A stretch of 64,000 bases of DNA, from the NCBI RefSeq assembly GCF_025961475.1, contig NZ_JAOQNS010000001.1:1-64000 (forward strand). Reading direction: 5' to 3'. The position numbers and the translations under genes are program-made. Origin of the DNA: Rhodobium gokarnense (GTDB lineage Bacteria; Pseudomonadota; Alphaproteobacteria; Rhizobiales; Rhodobiaceae). Shown piece after piece: positions 46,577-55,935 of this stretch. The notes under the pieces are model-generated. The model had not been told where the DNA came from, ran no database searches, and was given only the letters and a program-made list of their open reading frames with translations. Numbering within the stretch: the stretch's first letter is position 1; every line of letters starts with the position of its first letter.

Positions 46577-47455
46577 ATGACGAAATCAATGCTTGGCGTA
46601 ATCGGCGGGTCGGGTCTCTACGATCTGCCGGGTCTGGAAAACGCGCGCTGGGAGACGGTGGAAAGCCCTTGGGGCGAGCCGTCCGATGCGATCTGCATCG
46701 GCGAGGTTTCAGGCCTGCCGATCGCCTTCCTGCCGCGGCACGGGCGCGGCCACCGGCTGAGCCCGACCGGCATCAACTACCGGGCCAATATCGATGCCAT
46801 GAAGCGGATCGGCGTCACCGACCTCGTCTCGGTGTCGGCCTGCGGCTCGCTGAAGGAAGAGCTAGCGCCGGGCACCTTCGTGCTCGTGGAGCAGTTCATC
46901 GACCGCACGTTCGCGCGCGAGAAGAGCTTCTTCGGCAATGGCTGCGTCGCCCATGTCTCCATGGCCTATCCGGTCAGCCCCGGCCTTGTCGACGAGATCG
47001 AGAAGGCAGCAAGGGCCGAGGAGATCGCCTACCGGCGCGGCGGCACCTATCTCGCCATGGAAGGCCCGCAGTTCTCCTCGCTCGCCGAAAGCCACCTCTA
47101 TCGCGGCTGGGGCTGCGACGTCATCGGCATGACCAACATGCCGGAGGCCAAGCTCGCCCGCGAGGCGGAGCTCTGCTACGCGACCGTGGCGATGGTCACC
47201 GACTATGATTCCTGGCATCCGGACCACGGCGAGGTCGACATCACGGCGATCCTGAAGGTGCTGAAGGAAAACGCCCACCACGCCCAGCAGCTCGTCGGTC
47301 GGCTTGCGAGCGACTTCCCACGCGAGCACCAGCCCTGTCCGATCGGCTCCGACACCGCCCTCGACTACGCCATGATCACGGCGCCGGATGCGCGCGATCC
47401 GGCGCTCGTCGCCAAGCTCGATGCGGTCGCCGGCCGCGTCCTCAACAGGTCCTGA
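46577..47455 (+). CDS. mtnP: S-methyl-5'-thioadenosine phosphorylase
   Basis: The 292-residue enzyme splits methylthioadenosine into adenine and methylthioribose-1-phosphate. It has the family start [15 protein letters not shown], the phosphate loop [11 protein letters not shown], the nucleobase pocket [12 protein letters not shown] and [15 protein letters not shown]. The ATG at 46577 gives a normal-length protein. apt follows after 10 bases, a fitting partner that reuses the adenine released. Confidence 0.94.
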   Translation: MTKSMLGVIGGSGLYDLPGLENARWETVESPWGEPSDAICIGEVSGLPIAFLPRHGRGHRLSPTGINYRANIDAMKRIGVTDLVSVSACGSLKEELAPGTFVLVEQFIDRTFAREKSFFGNGCVAHVSMAYPVSPGLVDEIEKAARAEEIAYRRGGTYLAMEGPQFSSLAESHLYRGWGCDVIGMTNMPEAKLAREAELCYATVAMVTDYDSWHPDHGEVDITAILKVLKENAHHAQQLVGRLASDFPREHQPCPIGSDTALDYAMITAPDARDPALVAKLDAVAGRVLNRS

Positions 47456-47465
47456 GGAGGCTGCC

Positions 47466-48017
47466 ATGGAACTTCGCAACGGAATGGACCTGAAGCGGCT
47501 GGTGCGCACGATCCCGGATTATCCGAAGCCCGGCATCATGTTCCGCGACCTGACCACGCTGTTCGCCGATCCGGCGGGCCTTCGCGCGGCCGTCGACGAG
47601 ATCGTCTGGCCGTTCTTCAAGGCCAAGGCCCAGATCGACATCATCATCGGTATCGAGGCCCGCGGCTTCATCCTCGGCGGTGCCGTCGCCCACGAACTCG
47701 GCCGCGGCTTCGTGCCGATCCGCAAGAAGGGCAAGCTGCCGCACAAGACCATCGGCCAGGACTACAGCCTGGAATACGGCGTCGACACGATCGAGATCCA
47801 CGCCGACGCCATCAAGCCCGGCGACCGGGTGTTGCTGATCGACGACCTGATCGCCACCGGCGGCACGGCGGTTGCCGCCGCCGAGCTGATCCACCGCTCC
47901 GGCGGCGAGATCGTCGCCGCCGCCTTCATCATCGACCTGCCCGACCTCGGCGGCACCGCCCGCCTGCGCGACAAGGGCATCGCGGTTCACACGCTGATGG
48001 AATTCGAGGGGGATTGA
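47466..48017 (+). CDS. apt: adenine phosphoribosyltransferase
   Basis: The 183-residue enzyme makes AMP from adenine and PRPP. It shows the start [20 protein letters not shown], the substrate loop [20 protein letters not shown] and the PRPP motif [20 protein letters not shown]. It lies 10 bases after mtnP and is very likely co-transcribed. PRPP synthase is encoded at 53.7 kb. Confidence 0.96.
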   Translation: MELRNGMDLKRLVRTIPDYPKPGIMFRDLTTLFADPAGLRAAVDEIVWPFFKAKAQIDIIIGIEARGFILGGAVAHELGRGFVPIRKKGKLPHKTIGQDYSLEYGVDTIEIHADAIKPGDRVLLIDDLIATGGTAVAAAELIHRSGGEIVAAAFIIDLPDLGGTARLRDKGIAVHTLMEFEGD

Positions 48018-48032
48018 GGAGCGGGGAAGCCG

Positions 48033-48380
48033 ATGACGGAAGAGAAAACGGATACGGTCGTGGCCGGAAGCGGCAACGTCTTCGCCGATCTCGGTCTGCC
48101 CGATGCGGACGAGCATCTTCTGAAGGCAGAAATCGTCGTGCGGCTGAAGCGGCTGATCGTCGAACGCGCGCTCACCCAGACGAAGGCGGCTCACCTGATC
48201 GGGATGGCCCAGCCGGACCTTTCCAATCTCCTGCGCGGGCAGCTTCGCGGAGTGTCGGTGGAACGGCTGATGCGGGCGCTGACCGCGCTCGGCCAGGACA
48301 TCGACATCCGCATCGGCCCGCGCGACGACGACAGCCGGCCGGCCCGCATCCGCGTTCTGGCGCCGGAACCGGATGCGTAA
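48033..48380 (+). CDS. XRE-type HTH protein, HigA-like antitoxin without a toxin
   Basis: The 115-residue protein has an XRE helix-turn-helix (about residues 35-90: LTQTKAAHLIGMAQPDLSNL followed by LRGQLRGVSVERLMRAL) and ends in GQDIDIRIGPRD. This layout is that of HigA2-type antitoxins encoded with RelE/HigB-like toxins. No toxin-sized ORF lies next to it: apt ends 15 bases upstream and a convergent MaoC gene ends nine bases downstream. It may therefore be a regulator of the mtnP-apt operon or a leftover antitoxin. Confidence 0.78.
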   Translation: MTEEKTDTVVAGSGNVFADLGLPDADEHLLKAEIVVRLKRLIVERALTQTKAAHLIGMAQPDLSNLLRGQLRGVSVERLMRALTALGQDIDIRIGPRDDDSRPARIRVLAPEPDA

Positions 48381-48389
48381 CCCGCTGCC

Positions 48390-48866
48390 TCAGGCCGACC
48401 CCAATGGCAAAAAAATGCGGCCGGTGAAGCGCATGACCGGGATACCGTCCTGATTGTCCGCGCCGTTTTCCGACGTCAGGATGCCGAGGTCGGGGCGCGA
48501 GCGGGAGATGCGCTTGTCGGTCACTCTTGAGGAAAAGGTGAGCGTGTCGCCGGCATAGACCGGCTTCGTCCAGCGCAAATCCTCGATGCCCGGCGAGGGG
48601 CCCATGGCGACGACCGGAATGCCGGCGGCCTTAAGGCGCGCGTCCTCGGCTGCCCAGTAGTCCACATAGGCGCGAATCCACAGGGCCGTGGTGTGCCAGC
48701 CGCTGGCGCAGAGGCCGCCGAAATGGCTCTCGCGGGCCGCTTCGTCGGAAAGGTGAAACGCCTGGGGGTCGTATTTTTTCGCGAACGCCACGATCTCCTC
48801 GGCCGTCACAATGCGGCGGCCGAGGTCCATTTCCAGGCCGATCTCGATCTCCTCGAAGCGCCTCAT
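48390..48866 (-). CDS. MaoC-family dehydratase (second of a pair)
   Basis: The 158-residue protein is a single hot-dog domain of the MaoC type. Features are YDPQAFHLSDEAARESHFGG and LCASGWHTTALWIRAYVDYW, then DLRWTKPVYAGDTLTFSSRV. These proteins hydrate enoyl-CoA thioesters or act as degenerate partners. The conserved Asp/His pair of R-hydratases is represented by D and H in this first block. Its ATG overlaps the stop of the upstream MaoC gene by four bases. Confidence 0.85.
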   Translation of the reverse strand: MRRFEEIEIGLEMDLGRRIVTAEEIVAFAKKYDPQAFHLSDEAARESHFGGLCASGWHTTALWIRAYVDYWAAEDARLKAAGIPVVAMGPSPGIEDLRWTKPVYAGDTLTFSSRVTDKRISRSRPDLGILTSENGADNQDGIPVMRFTGRIFLPLGSA

Positions 48867-49315
48867 GGGGCCGCCCTCCGGCCCTGCAGCATCGGGAATT
48901 CCATCTCAAGGAGCGCGGTGCCAGCCGCGTCCATCAGCGTTGCCCGACACTGGACGATGCCCATTTCCGGGCGCGAGCGCGAGGCGCGGGCATCGAGCAC
49001 CAGGAGCCGGGCAAAGAGCGGGCCCGGCACCACCGGCTTCAGCCAGCGCACCCTGTCGATGCTGCCGGCGCCCATGGAGGCGGTGTTGGCGAGGAGCCCG
49101 TCGACCATCAGCCGCATGGTGACGCCGCAGGCCTGCCAGCCGGAGGCGCAGAAGGTTCCGAGCAGCGAGGCGGCACCTGCCTCCTCGTCGAGATGGAAGG
49201 GCTGGGGATCGAAGTCTTTGGCGAAATCGATGATTTCGTCGCGGCCGAGCTCGTAGCTGCCGAGGTCGATCTCCTCGCCGGGAACGAAATCCTCGAAATA
49301 GCGGAAGTCTGTCAT
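48863..49315 (-). CDS. MaoC-family dehydratase (first of a pair)
   Basis: The 150-residue protein is a single MaoC hot-dog domain with FDPQPFHLDEEAGAASLLGT, CASGWQACGVTMRLMVDG and RVRWLKPVVPGPLFARLLVL. It is clearly related to the following gene, so the pair arose by duplication and probably forms a heterodimer resembling a two-domain hydratase. The substrate is unknown. Confidence 0.85.
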   Translation of the reverse strand: MTDFRYFEDFVPGEEIDLGSYELGRDEIIDFAKDFDPQPFHLDEEAGAASLLGTFCASGWQACGVTMRLMVDGLLANTASMGAGSIDRVRWLKPVVPGPLFARLLVLDARASRSRPEMGIVQCRATLMDAAGTALLEMEFPMLQGRRAAP

Positions 49316-49444
49316 GGGCCGGTTGCCGGATGTTGCTACCGGAAGCGGATGCTTCGGGGACGGGGAGGCATTGTGTCAATGCCGGTCCGGCTGGCATGAT
49401 TTTCACCGGGGCCGGGCAACATCGAACGACAGGGGACAAATGTC

Positions 49445-49735
49445 ATGTTCGCAAAGCTCTTTCAATGGCATGAGTTTCTGACGCCGAAGCTCATCCATGT
49501 GTTCTTCCTTCTCGCCATCGCTCTGGTCGTGCTCGGCGGCCTTGCCGGCATCTTCAACGGGCTCTTCGTGATGTTCCGGTACAGCTTCGGCGGCGGGCTG
49601 GTGACGATCCTGTTCGCACTGATCGGCACCGTCATCGGCATCATCCTGGCTCGGATTTCCGCCGAGATGATCCTCGTCGTCTTCAAGATCAACGATACGC
49701 TCGGCGACATTCGCGATCGCGGCGGACGGATGTAA
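49445..49735 (+). CDS. DUF4282 small membrane protein
   Basis: The 96-residue protein has two membrane helices (about 17-40 and 50-75). The pattern FLTPKLIHVFFLLAIALVVL and IGIILARISAEMILVVFKIN matches DUF4282 proteins of unknown function. It stands alone. Its stop lies four bases from the convergent lrgB stop. Confidence 0.82.
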   Translation: MFAKLFQWHEFLTPKLIHVFFLLAIALVVLGGLAGIFNGLFVMFRYSFGGGLVTILFALIGTVIGIILARISAEMILVVFKINDTLGDIRDRGGRM

Positions 49736-49739
49736 CCGC

Positions 49740-50456
49740 TCAGGTCACGAGCCGCCAGATCAGCGGCAGCAGGATGGCGGTCGCCAGCGCGTTGAGGCCC
49801 ATGGCAAGGCCGGAAAAAGCGCCGGCGATCTCCGTTTCCTGAAAGGCCCTTGCGGTGCCGATGCCGTGGCTCGCCGTGCCGAGGCCGAGGCCGCGGGCGG
49901 CGGGATCGCGGATGCCGATGAGGGTGAGGACAAGGGGCCCGACCATCGCCCCGAAGATGCCGGTGACGATGACCAGCACGGCCGTCAGCGAGGGCAGGCC
50001 GCCGAGCCGTTCGGAAATGCCCATGGCGACCGGCGCCGTCACCGATTTGGCGGCAAGGGAGGCAAGGGCATCGCGCGAGCCGTCGAGCAGATAGCCGATG
50101 GTGAGGGCGGAAAGGATGGCCGTCAGCGAGCCGGTGAGGAGGCTAACGGCGATGGCGACGGCGGAGCGGCGGATGCGCTCGAACTGGCGGTAGAGCGGCA
50201 CGGCAAGCGCGACGGTCGCCGGGCCGAGCAGGAAATGGACGAACTGGGCGCCGTCGAAATAGTCCTGGTAGCTGGTGCCGGTGACCAGCAGCAGCGCGAC
50301 GAGGAGCGCGACGGCGAGGAACACCGGGTTGGCGAGCGAGTTCGAACCGCTCTTCTTGTAGACCAGCGTTCCGATCAGGAAGGCGGCAAGGGTCAGCGTC
50401 AGATGGAGGAGCGGCGAGGCGCTCAGATAGACCCAGATGTCGCGGAGATCGTCCAT
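49740..50456 (-). CDS. lrgB: LrgB-family membrane protein
   Basis: The 238-residue protein has about seven membrane helices and the LrgB motifs FLLGPATVALAVPLYRQFER, AKSVTAPVAMGISERLGG and ASHGIGTARAFQETEIAGAF. LrgA and LrgB form a holin/antiholin-like pair linked to murein hydrolase control and to pyruvate or glycolate transport in other bacteria. It begins four bases after lrgA. Confidence 0.92.
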   Translation of the reverse strand: MDDLRDIWVYLSASPLLHLTLTLAAFLIGTLVYKKSGSNSLANPVFLAVALLVALLLVTGTSYQDYFDGAQFVHFLLGPATVALAVPLYRQFERIRRSAVAIAVSLLTGSLTAILSALTIGYLLDGSRDALASLAAKSVTAPVAMGISERLGGLPSLTAVLVIVTGIFGAMVGPLVLTLIGIRDPAARGLGLGTASHGIGTARAFQETEIAGAFSGLAMGLNALATAILLPLIWRLVT

Positions 50457-50460
50457 CGCC

Positions 50461-50814
50461 TCAGCCCTTTTCCGCGTCGCCGCGCCGGCCGAACCAGGCC
50501 ATGATCGTCGCAGTCACCGCGATGGTCAGGATCGTGCTGACGATAAGCGCCGCTCCGATCGGCAGGGCTTCCGACGCGATCAGCCGGAAATGCAGCATGA
50601 CGCCGACGCCGGCCGGCACGAACAGCAGCGAGAGGTGTGCAAGTAGCGTGTCGGCGACCTTGGCGAGGTCGGCGGGGACGCTGCCGCGAAGGACGAGGAA
50701 GGCGAACAGGAGCACCATGCCGACGACCGGGCCGGGCACGGGCAGGCCGAGGAAATGGGTGATCAGTTCGCCGGCAAGCTGGCAGGAAAAGATGAGCGTC
50801 AGATAGGCGAGCAT
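50461..50814 (-). CDS. lrgA: CidA/LrgA-family holin-like protein
   Basis: The 117-residue protein has four membrane helices and the family pattern FLGLPVPGPVVGMVLLFAFL then LLAHLSLLFVPAGVGVMLHF. It is followed by lrgB. In other bacteria this pair is controlled by a LytSR- or LysR-type regulator, none of which lies nearby. Confidence 0.9.
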   Translation of the reverse strand: MLAYLTLIFSCQLAGELITHFLGLPVPGPVVGMVLLFAFLVLRGSVPADLAKVADTLLAHLSLLFVPAGVGVMLHFRLIASEALPIGAALIVSTILTIAVTATIMAWFGRRGDAEKG

Positions 50815-50915
50815 GGCACGGCCCGTGGTTTCGGCAATGCCGAGAGGAGAGCCGCTGGCGCCGGCAAGGTCAAGCGGGCGGTCTGAAGCGGCGGCGCGTC
50901 AGCGCGCGTGCCGCC

Positions 50916-52013
50916 TCACGTGTTGAACTTGAAGAGCATGACGTCGCCGTCCTGGGTGACGTATTCCTTGCCCTCGTCGCGGGCCTTGCCGGCGGTCTTG
51001 GCACCCTGTTCGCCGCCGCAGGCGACGAAATCGTCATAGGCGATGGTCTGGGCGCGGATGAAGCCGCGCTCGAAGTCGGTGTGGATGACGCCGGCGGCCT
51101 GGGGGGCCTTGGCGCCCCGGTAGACGGTCCAGGCGCGCGCCTCCTTCGGGCCGGCGGTGAAGAAGGTGATGAGGTGGAGGAGGTCGTAGCCGGCGCGGAT
51201 CAGCCGGTCGAGGCCCGGCTCCTCAAGGCCGATGGTCTCCAGGAACTCCGCCTGCTCGTCCGCCGAGAGCTGGGCGATCTCCGCCTCAATGGCAGCCGAG
51301 ATGACGACGGCGCCGGCGCCCTGGGACGCCGCCATTTCCTCGACCTTCGCCGACAGCGCATTGCCCGTTGCCGCCGATTCCTCGTCGACATTGCAGACAT
51401 AGAGGACCGGCTTGGAGGTGAGGAGGTTGAGGGCCTTGAAGATGGCTTCGTCGTCCTTGGCCACCTCAAGCATGCGGGCCGGCTTACCGTCCTGGAGGAG
51501 GGCGAGCGCGCCCTCCATCACCGGAAGGATGGCCTTTGCCTCCTTGTCGCCGACCTGCGCCTTCTTGCGCAGCGCGACGACGCGGCGCTCCAGGCTTTCC
51601 AGGTCGGCGAGCATCAACTCGGTCTCGACGGTCTCGGCGTCGGTGACCGGATCGATGCGGCCGTCGACATGGGTGACGTCGCCGTCCTCGAAGCAGCGCA
51701 GCACATGGACGACGGCGTCGACCTCGCGGATGTTGGCGAGAAACTGGTTGCCGAGACCCTCGCCCTTGGAGGCGCCGCGCACCAGGCCCGCGATGTCGAC
51801 GAAGGTGATGCGGGTCGGCACGATATTGGCCGAACCGGCGAATTCGGCGATCTTGTCGAGCCGCGGGTCGGGCACGGCGACCTCGCCGGTGTTCGGCTCG
51901 ATGGTGCAGAACGGATAGTTGGCGGCCTGGGCCGCCGCGGTCTTGGTCAGGGCGTTGAACAGCGTCGACTTGCCGACATTCGGCAGACCGACGATCCCGC
52001 ATTTGAAACCCAT
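50916..52013 (-). CDS. ychF: ribosome-binding ATPase YchF
   Basis: The 365-residue Obg-class protein prefers ATP over GTP. It shows G1 GLPNVGKSTLFNAL, the switch region with FVDIAGLVRGASKGEGLGNQ (catalytic Gln region replaced), and a C-terminal TGS domain with FFTAGPKEARAWTV and the final GDVMLFKFNT. It binds ribosomes and responds to oxidative stress. It ends the rplY-pth-ychF series, 40 bases after pth. Confidence 0.97.
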   Translation of the reverse strand: MGFKCGIVGLPNVGKSTLFNALTKTAAAQAANYPFCTIEPNTGEVAVPDPRLDKIAEFAGSANIVPTRITFVDIAGLVRGASKGEGLGNQFLANIREVDAVVHVLRCFEDGDVTHVDGRIDPVTDAETVETELMLADLESLERRVVALRKKAQVGDKEAKAILPVMEGALALLQDGKPARMLEVAKDDEAIFKALNLLTSKPVLYVCNVDEESAATGNALSAKVEEMAASQGAGAVVISAAIEAEIAQLSADEQAEFLETIGLEEPGLDRLIRAGYDLLHLITFFTAGPKEARAWTVYRGAKAPQAAGVIHTDFERGFIRAQTIAYDDFVACGGEQGAKTAGKARDEGKEYVTQDGDVMLFKFNT

Positions 52014-52053
52014 GGTCTTTTCGTCTTTCCGGTTGGGCGCTCAAAGCCCTTGA

Positions 52054-52818
52054 TCAATCGTGTTTTCCGAACAGGCGGGCAAGGCCCTCGGCGAGCGCGC
52101 CGCGCTTTTGCGGCTCTGCCGGCTTTGCCGCGTCCGCCGGTTTTTCAGGTGCGGCGTCGGCCGACTTTTCCTTGTCGTCCTTTGCCTCCGGCTGGTCGCC
52201 CTTCTTCGCGGCTTTTTTGCCCTTTGCCGGCTTTTTCGGCCCGGTGGGGCTGCCGCCGAGGGCCAGGTGCAGCTTGTTGGCGAAGGCGGAATCGGCGCCG
52301 GTCGCAAGAAGCGGCGCGTTGTCGGCGATGGCGTCCAGAAGCGGCTCCAGCCAGTCGAGGTCGGCCTTGGCGAAATCCTTCAGGACGTAGGAATGGACCA
52401 GCTCCTTGCGGCCGGGATGGCCGATGCCGAGGCGCAGGCGCCGGTAGCGGTCGCCGATCTGGGAGGTGATGGATCTGAGGCCGTTGTGGCCGCCATGGCC
52501 GCCGCCGGTCTTCATCCGCGTCTTTGCCGGTGGCAGGTCGAGCTCGTCATGGACGACGACCACGTCTTCCGGCTGGAGCTTGTAGAAGCGCACGACCTCG
52601 CCGACGGCGCGGCCGGATTCGTTCATATAGGTCATCGGCTTGACGAGAAGCACCTTCTCGCTGCCGAGATGGCCGTCGGCGACCTCCGCCTGGAATTTCC
52701 GCCGCCAGGGCGAAAACCCATGGCGGCGGTGCACGGCGTCGACGGCCATGAAGCCGATATTGTGGCGATTGTCGGCGTAGTCCGAGCCGGGATTACCGAG
52801 GCCAACGAGTATGAACAT
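52054..52818 (-). CDS. pth: peptidyl-tRNA hydrolase with charged C-terminal tail
   Basis: The 254-residue enzyme frees peptides from peptidyl-tRNA. The catalytic region [20 protein letters not shown] contains the active histidine, and [20 protein letters not shown] and [20 protein letters not shown] are intact. The core ends near residue 190. A Lys/Ala/Glu/Pro-rich tail of about 60 residues follows, longer than in E. coli Pth (194 residues). It lies 33 bases after rplY, an order common in bacteria. Confidence 0.95.
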   Translation of the reverse strand: MFILVGLGNPGSDYADNRHNIGFMAVDAVHRRHGFSPWRRKFQAEVADGHLGSEKVLLVKPMTYMNESGRAVGEVVRFYKLQPEDVVVVHDELDLPPAKTRMKTGGGHGGHNGLRSITSQIGDRYRRLRLGIGHPGRKELVHSYVLKDFAKADLDWLEPLLDAIADNAPLLATGADSAFANKLHLALGGSPTGPKKPAKGKKAAKKGDQPEAKDDKEKSADAAPEKPADAAKPAEPQKRGALAEGLARLFGKHD

Positions 52819-52851
52819 GGCCGGCCCTCCCGGCTTGCCGTCCGGGACCGA

Positions 52852-53529
52852 TTACTGGTCGGAGCCCTCTTCCGGCTTCTCGGAATCGCCTTCCTCGCCG
52901 TCGCCCTCGGCTTCGGCCTCTGCTTCCGCAGCCTCGGCTTCTTCCTCGTCCTCCTCCTGGAGGCCGGCAGGAGCCGCGATGGTGGCGATGGTGAAGTCGC
53001 GGTCGGTGATCGTCGGGACGACGCCTTCCGGCAGGGTGACCGCCGAAATGTGGATGGAGTCGCCGAGATCGAGGCCGGCAAGGTCGAGTTCCAGATGGTC
53101 CGGAATGGCGTCGACCGGGCAGTCGAGTTCCACGGTATAGCGCACGACGTTGAGGACGCCGCCGCGCTTCAGACCCTTGCTCGACTCTTCGTTGATGAAG
53201 GTCACCGGCACTTCGACGGTCAGCTTGGCACCCTTGGTGATGCGCAGGAAGTCGATATGCAGGAGTTCATCGCGAACCGGGTGAAGCTGGTAGTCGCGCG
53301 GGATGACCCGGGACTTCTTGCCGTCGACATTGACGGTGGCGACCGTGGTCATGAAGCCGCCGCCATGCAGGCGCATGGTCATGTCCTTCAGGTCGACCGC
53401 AATCGGCTCGGGGGATTTCTTGTCGCCGTAAATCACGGCAGGAATCTTGTTCTCGCGGCGCAATGCACGTGCGGCCCCCTTGCCAACCCGCTCGCGCACC
53501 GTGGCCGCTATCTCGTAGCTCTCGCTCAT
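52852..53529 (-). CDS. rplY: ribosomal protein L25 (Ctc form)
   Basis: The 225-residue protein has an N-terminal 5S rRNA-binding L25 domain ([20 protein letters not shown]) and a Ctc/TL5 C-terminal beta domain ([20 protein letters not shown]). It ends in a highly acidic Glu/Ala tail of about 35 residues. The ATG at 53529 follows AAGGAG. A promoter (see 53613-53641) lies about 85 bases upstream. Confidence 0.96.
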   Translation of the reverse strand: MSESYEIAATVRERVGKGAARALRRENKIPAVIYGDKKSPEPIAVDLKDMTMRLHGGGFMTTVATVNVDGKKSRVIPRDYQLHPVRDELLHIDFLRITKGAKLTVEVPVTFINEESSKGLKRGGVLNVVRYTVELDCPVDAIPDHLELDLAGLDLGDSIHISAVTLPEGVVPTITDRDFTIATIAAPAGLQEEDEEEAEAAEAEAEAEGDGEEGDSEKPEEGSDQ

Positions 53530-53612
53530 CGGTGTCTCCTTAAAGAAAAAAGGCCGCATAACATGCGTGCCTGATCCGGCGCCGCCTCCAGGGGTGCAAG
53601 CGCCGCGCGCCG

Positions 53613-53641
53613 CTTATAGTGGACGGCGCGGCAAAGGGCAA
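53613..53641 (-). promoter_or_regulatory. sigma-70-type promoter for rplY
   Basis: On the minus strand TTGCCC is followed after exactly 17 bases by TATAAG, a good housekeeping promoter. It lies in the 174-base gap between prs and rplY. A GGCGCC-N7-GGCGCC repeat (53645-53663) just upstream may end the prs transcript but lacks a T-run. Confidence 0.55.
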
Positions 53642-53703
53642 GATGGCGCCAGCGCTCGGCGCCCCGGTTTCTTGCCGTTTTTCGTATCGCCGTCCGGCCG
53701 GTC

Positions 53704-54636
53704 CTAGTCGAACAGGCTGGAGACCGACTTTTCCAGGGCCGTGCGGTTGATCGCTTCGCCGAGAAGCGGCGCGATGGAGAGCAGCCGGATGTTGGGCGCG
53801 GCGTTGATCGCCGCCGTCGGCTCGATGGAATTGGAGATCACCAGCTCTTCCAGGCGCGAGGCGGTGATGCGCGCGACGGCGCCGCCGGAGAGGACCCCGT
53901 GGGTGATATAGGCGATGACGCCGGTGGCGCCCTTTTCCAGCAGCGCATTGGCGGCGTTGCACAGCGTGCCGCCGGAATCGACGATGTCGTCGATGAGGAT
54001 GCAGCGCCGGCCTTCCACATCGCCGATGATGTTCATGACTTCCGACTCGCCCGGCTTGTCGCGGCGCTTGTCGACGATGGCGAGCGGCGCATCGATGCGC
54101 TTGGCGAGCGCGCGGGCGCGCACCACGCCGCCGACGTCCGGCGAGACCACCATCAGGTTGTCGCTCTGGTAGCGCTCCTTGATGTCGCGGGTCATCACCG
54201 GCGCGGCATAGAGGTTGTCGGTCGGGATGTCGAAAAACCCCTGGATCTGGCCGGCATGGAGGTCGAGGGTCAGCACCCGGTTGGCGCCGGAGCCGACCAT
54301 CAGGTTGGCGACGAGCTTGGCCGAGATCGGCGTGCGCGGCCCGTGCTTGCGGTCCTGGCGGGCATAGCCGAAATAGGGCAGCACCGCGGTGACACGACGG
54401 GCCGAGGCGCGCCGCAGCGCGTCCATGATGATCAACAGCTCCATCAGGTTGTCGTTCGCCGGATAGCTCGTCGACTGGATGACGAAGACGTCCTGGCCGC
54501 GGACGTTTTCCAGGATCTCCACATAGATTTCCTGGTCGGCAAAGCGGCGGACCTGGCACTTGCAGAGCGGGACTTCGAGATAGGCGGAAATCTCTTCGGC
54601 AAGCGCCCGGTTGGAATTTCCGGCGACGAGCATCAT
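53704..54636 (-). CDS. prs: ribose-phosphate pyrophosphokinase
   Basis: The 310-residue enzyme makes PRPP from ribose-5-phosphate and ATP. It has [20 protein letters not shown], the ATP site [19 protein letters not shown], the catalytic loop [18 protein letters not shown] and the PRPP loop [20 protein letters not shown]. The start [16 protein letters not shown] at 54636 matches homologs, while the open frame upstream is non-coding. Its product feeds Apt and nucleotide synthesis. Confidence 0.96.
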   Translation of the reverse strand: MMLVAGNSNRALAEEISAYLEVPLCKCQVRRFADQEIYVEILENVRGQDVFVIQSTSYPANDNLMELLIIMDALRRASARRVTAVLPYFGYARQDRKHGPRTPISAKLVANLMVGSGANRVLTLDLHAGQIQGFFDIPTDNLYAAPVMTRDIKERYQSDNLMVVSPDVGGVVRARALAKRIDAPLAIVDKRRDKPGESEVMNIIGDVEGRRCILIDDIVDSGGTLCNAANALLEKGATGVIAYITHGVLSGGAVARITASRLEELVISNSIEPTAAINAAPNIRLLSIAPLLGEAINRTALEKSVSSLFD

Positions 54637-55055
54637 GGGCGGGCACGTTTCTATCTGGACACTGGTTTCGCTCGACGGGCGAGCGCTCAGTGCGCTGGGG
54701 ACTGCAAACCACGCCGGGCGCACGACTTTTCGCTGCGGCGCTGAGGGCTTTCTTCTAGCAACGCTGTCGCGGACGCACAACAGGGGTCTGCCGGAGGCGG
54801 CGCCGTCGTGCACCGGGCATTGCCCCGCGTCAGTGCGTCCATCTTTACAACGCTGCTTGGACGGCTAAGCTTCACCCGCCCATCCATGTGCGGCTAGGGT
54901 TCCGCCGATCCGCCAGATATCGCTGGCCGAGATCGGGTCCGGTCCGAGCGCCGTTACGAGCCCGAAATCGGGCAGACACCTTAAAGGCGAAAAAACTAGG
55001 GGGGATGGAAGGGCGTGCTTTGGCACGTCTGTTCACACCCGCCTTTGAGGTTTTC

Positions 55056-55913
55056 ATGACATCTCTCGGTTTCGCTCTCGTCCTGGCGGCGGCGCTCTGC
55101 CACGCGACCTGGAATTTCTTCGTCAAGCGGATCAATGGCGGCGCGGAGCTGATCTGGCTGTTTTCGGTGCTTTCGGCGCTCCTCTACCTGCCGCTGGCGG
55201 TAACGATCTGGATCCGCTCTCCCGCTTTCGACCTCGTCCAGCTCGGCTTCATCGCCGGCAGCACCGTCTTCCATCTTCTCTATTTCATCGTCCTGCAGGC
55301 CGGCTACCGGAACGGCGATCTGTCGCTGGTCTATCCGACCGCGCGGGCGACCGGTCCGCTGTTGTCGTCGGGCCTTGCCGTCGTCGTCCTCGGCGAGGCC
55401 CTTTCCTGGCAGATCGCGGCGGGTGCCGTCGTCATCGTCTTCGGCGTCTTCATGCTGACCGGCGGCCTCAGGCGGTCGGCGGGCAACGCGGCGGTCTCGC
55501 TCGGCTTCGGCGTCGGCGCGGGCCTCCTCATCGGCTGCTATACGGCGTGGGACGCCTACACGGTCTCGGTTCTCGCGGTGCCGCCCCTCCTGGTGGACTA
55601 TGCCTCCAGCGTCGGGCGCAGCATCGTCCTTGCGCCACTCGCGTTCAGGCGCCGGGCCGACGTCGCGCGGCACTGGCGCGAGCACCGGGGCGGGGTTCTG
55701 ACCATCGCGGTCTTCAATTCGCTCGCCTATATCCTCGTCCTCGTCGCGCTGACCTTCACGCCGGTGGTGTTCGTCGCGCCGATCCGCGAAATCAGCGTTC
55801 TCGTCACCGTGCTGATGGGAAGTCTTCTCCTCGGCGAAGGCAATCTGCGTCACCGACTCGGCTGGTCGGCGGTGATCCTTGCCGGCGTGGTCGTACTGGC
55901 CTCTTCGGGCTGA
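55056..55913 (+). CDS. EamA/DMT-family transporter
   Basis: The 285-residue protein has ten membrane helices in two EamA repeats. Recognisable parts are LAAALCHATWNFFVKRINGG, GYRNGDLSLVYPTARATGPL and VFVAPIREISVLVTVLMGSL. It is a drug/metabolite-type exporter or importer with unknown substrate. The ATG at 55056 follows GAGG six bases upstream and sets the first helix at the N-terminus. It converges with the LysE-type gene. Confidence 0.87.
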   Translation: MTSLGFALVLAAALCHATWNFFVKRINGGAELIWLFSVLSALLYLPLAVTIWIRSPAFDLVQLGFIAGSTVFHLLYFIVLQAGYRNGDLSLVYPTARATGPLLSSGLAVVVLGEALSWQIAAGAVVIVFGVFMLTGGLRRSAGNAAVSLGFGVGAGLLIGCYTAWDAYTVSVLAVPPLLVDYASSVGRSIVLAPLAFRRRADVARHWREHRGGVLTIAVFNSLAYILVLVALTFTPVVFVAPIREISVLVTVLMGSLLLGEGNLRHRLGWSAVILAGVVVLASSG

Positions 55914-55935
55914 GGAACCCGCAAGGCGCGTTCTG

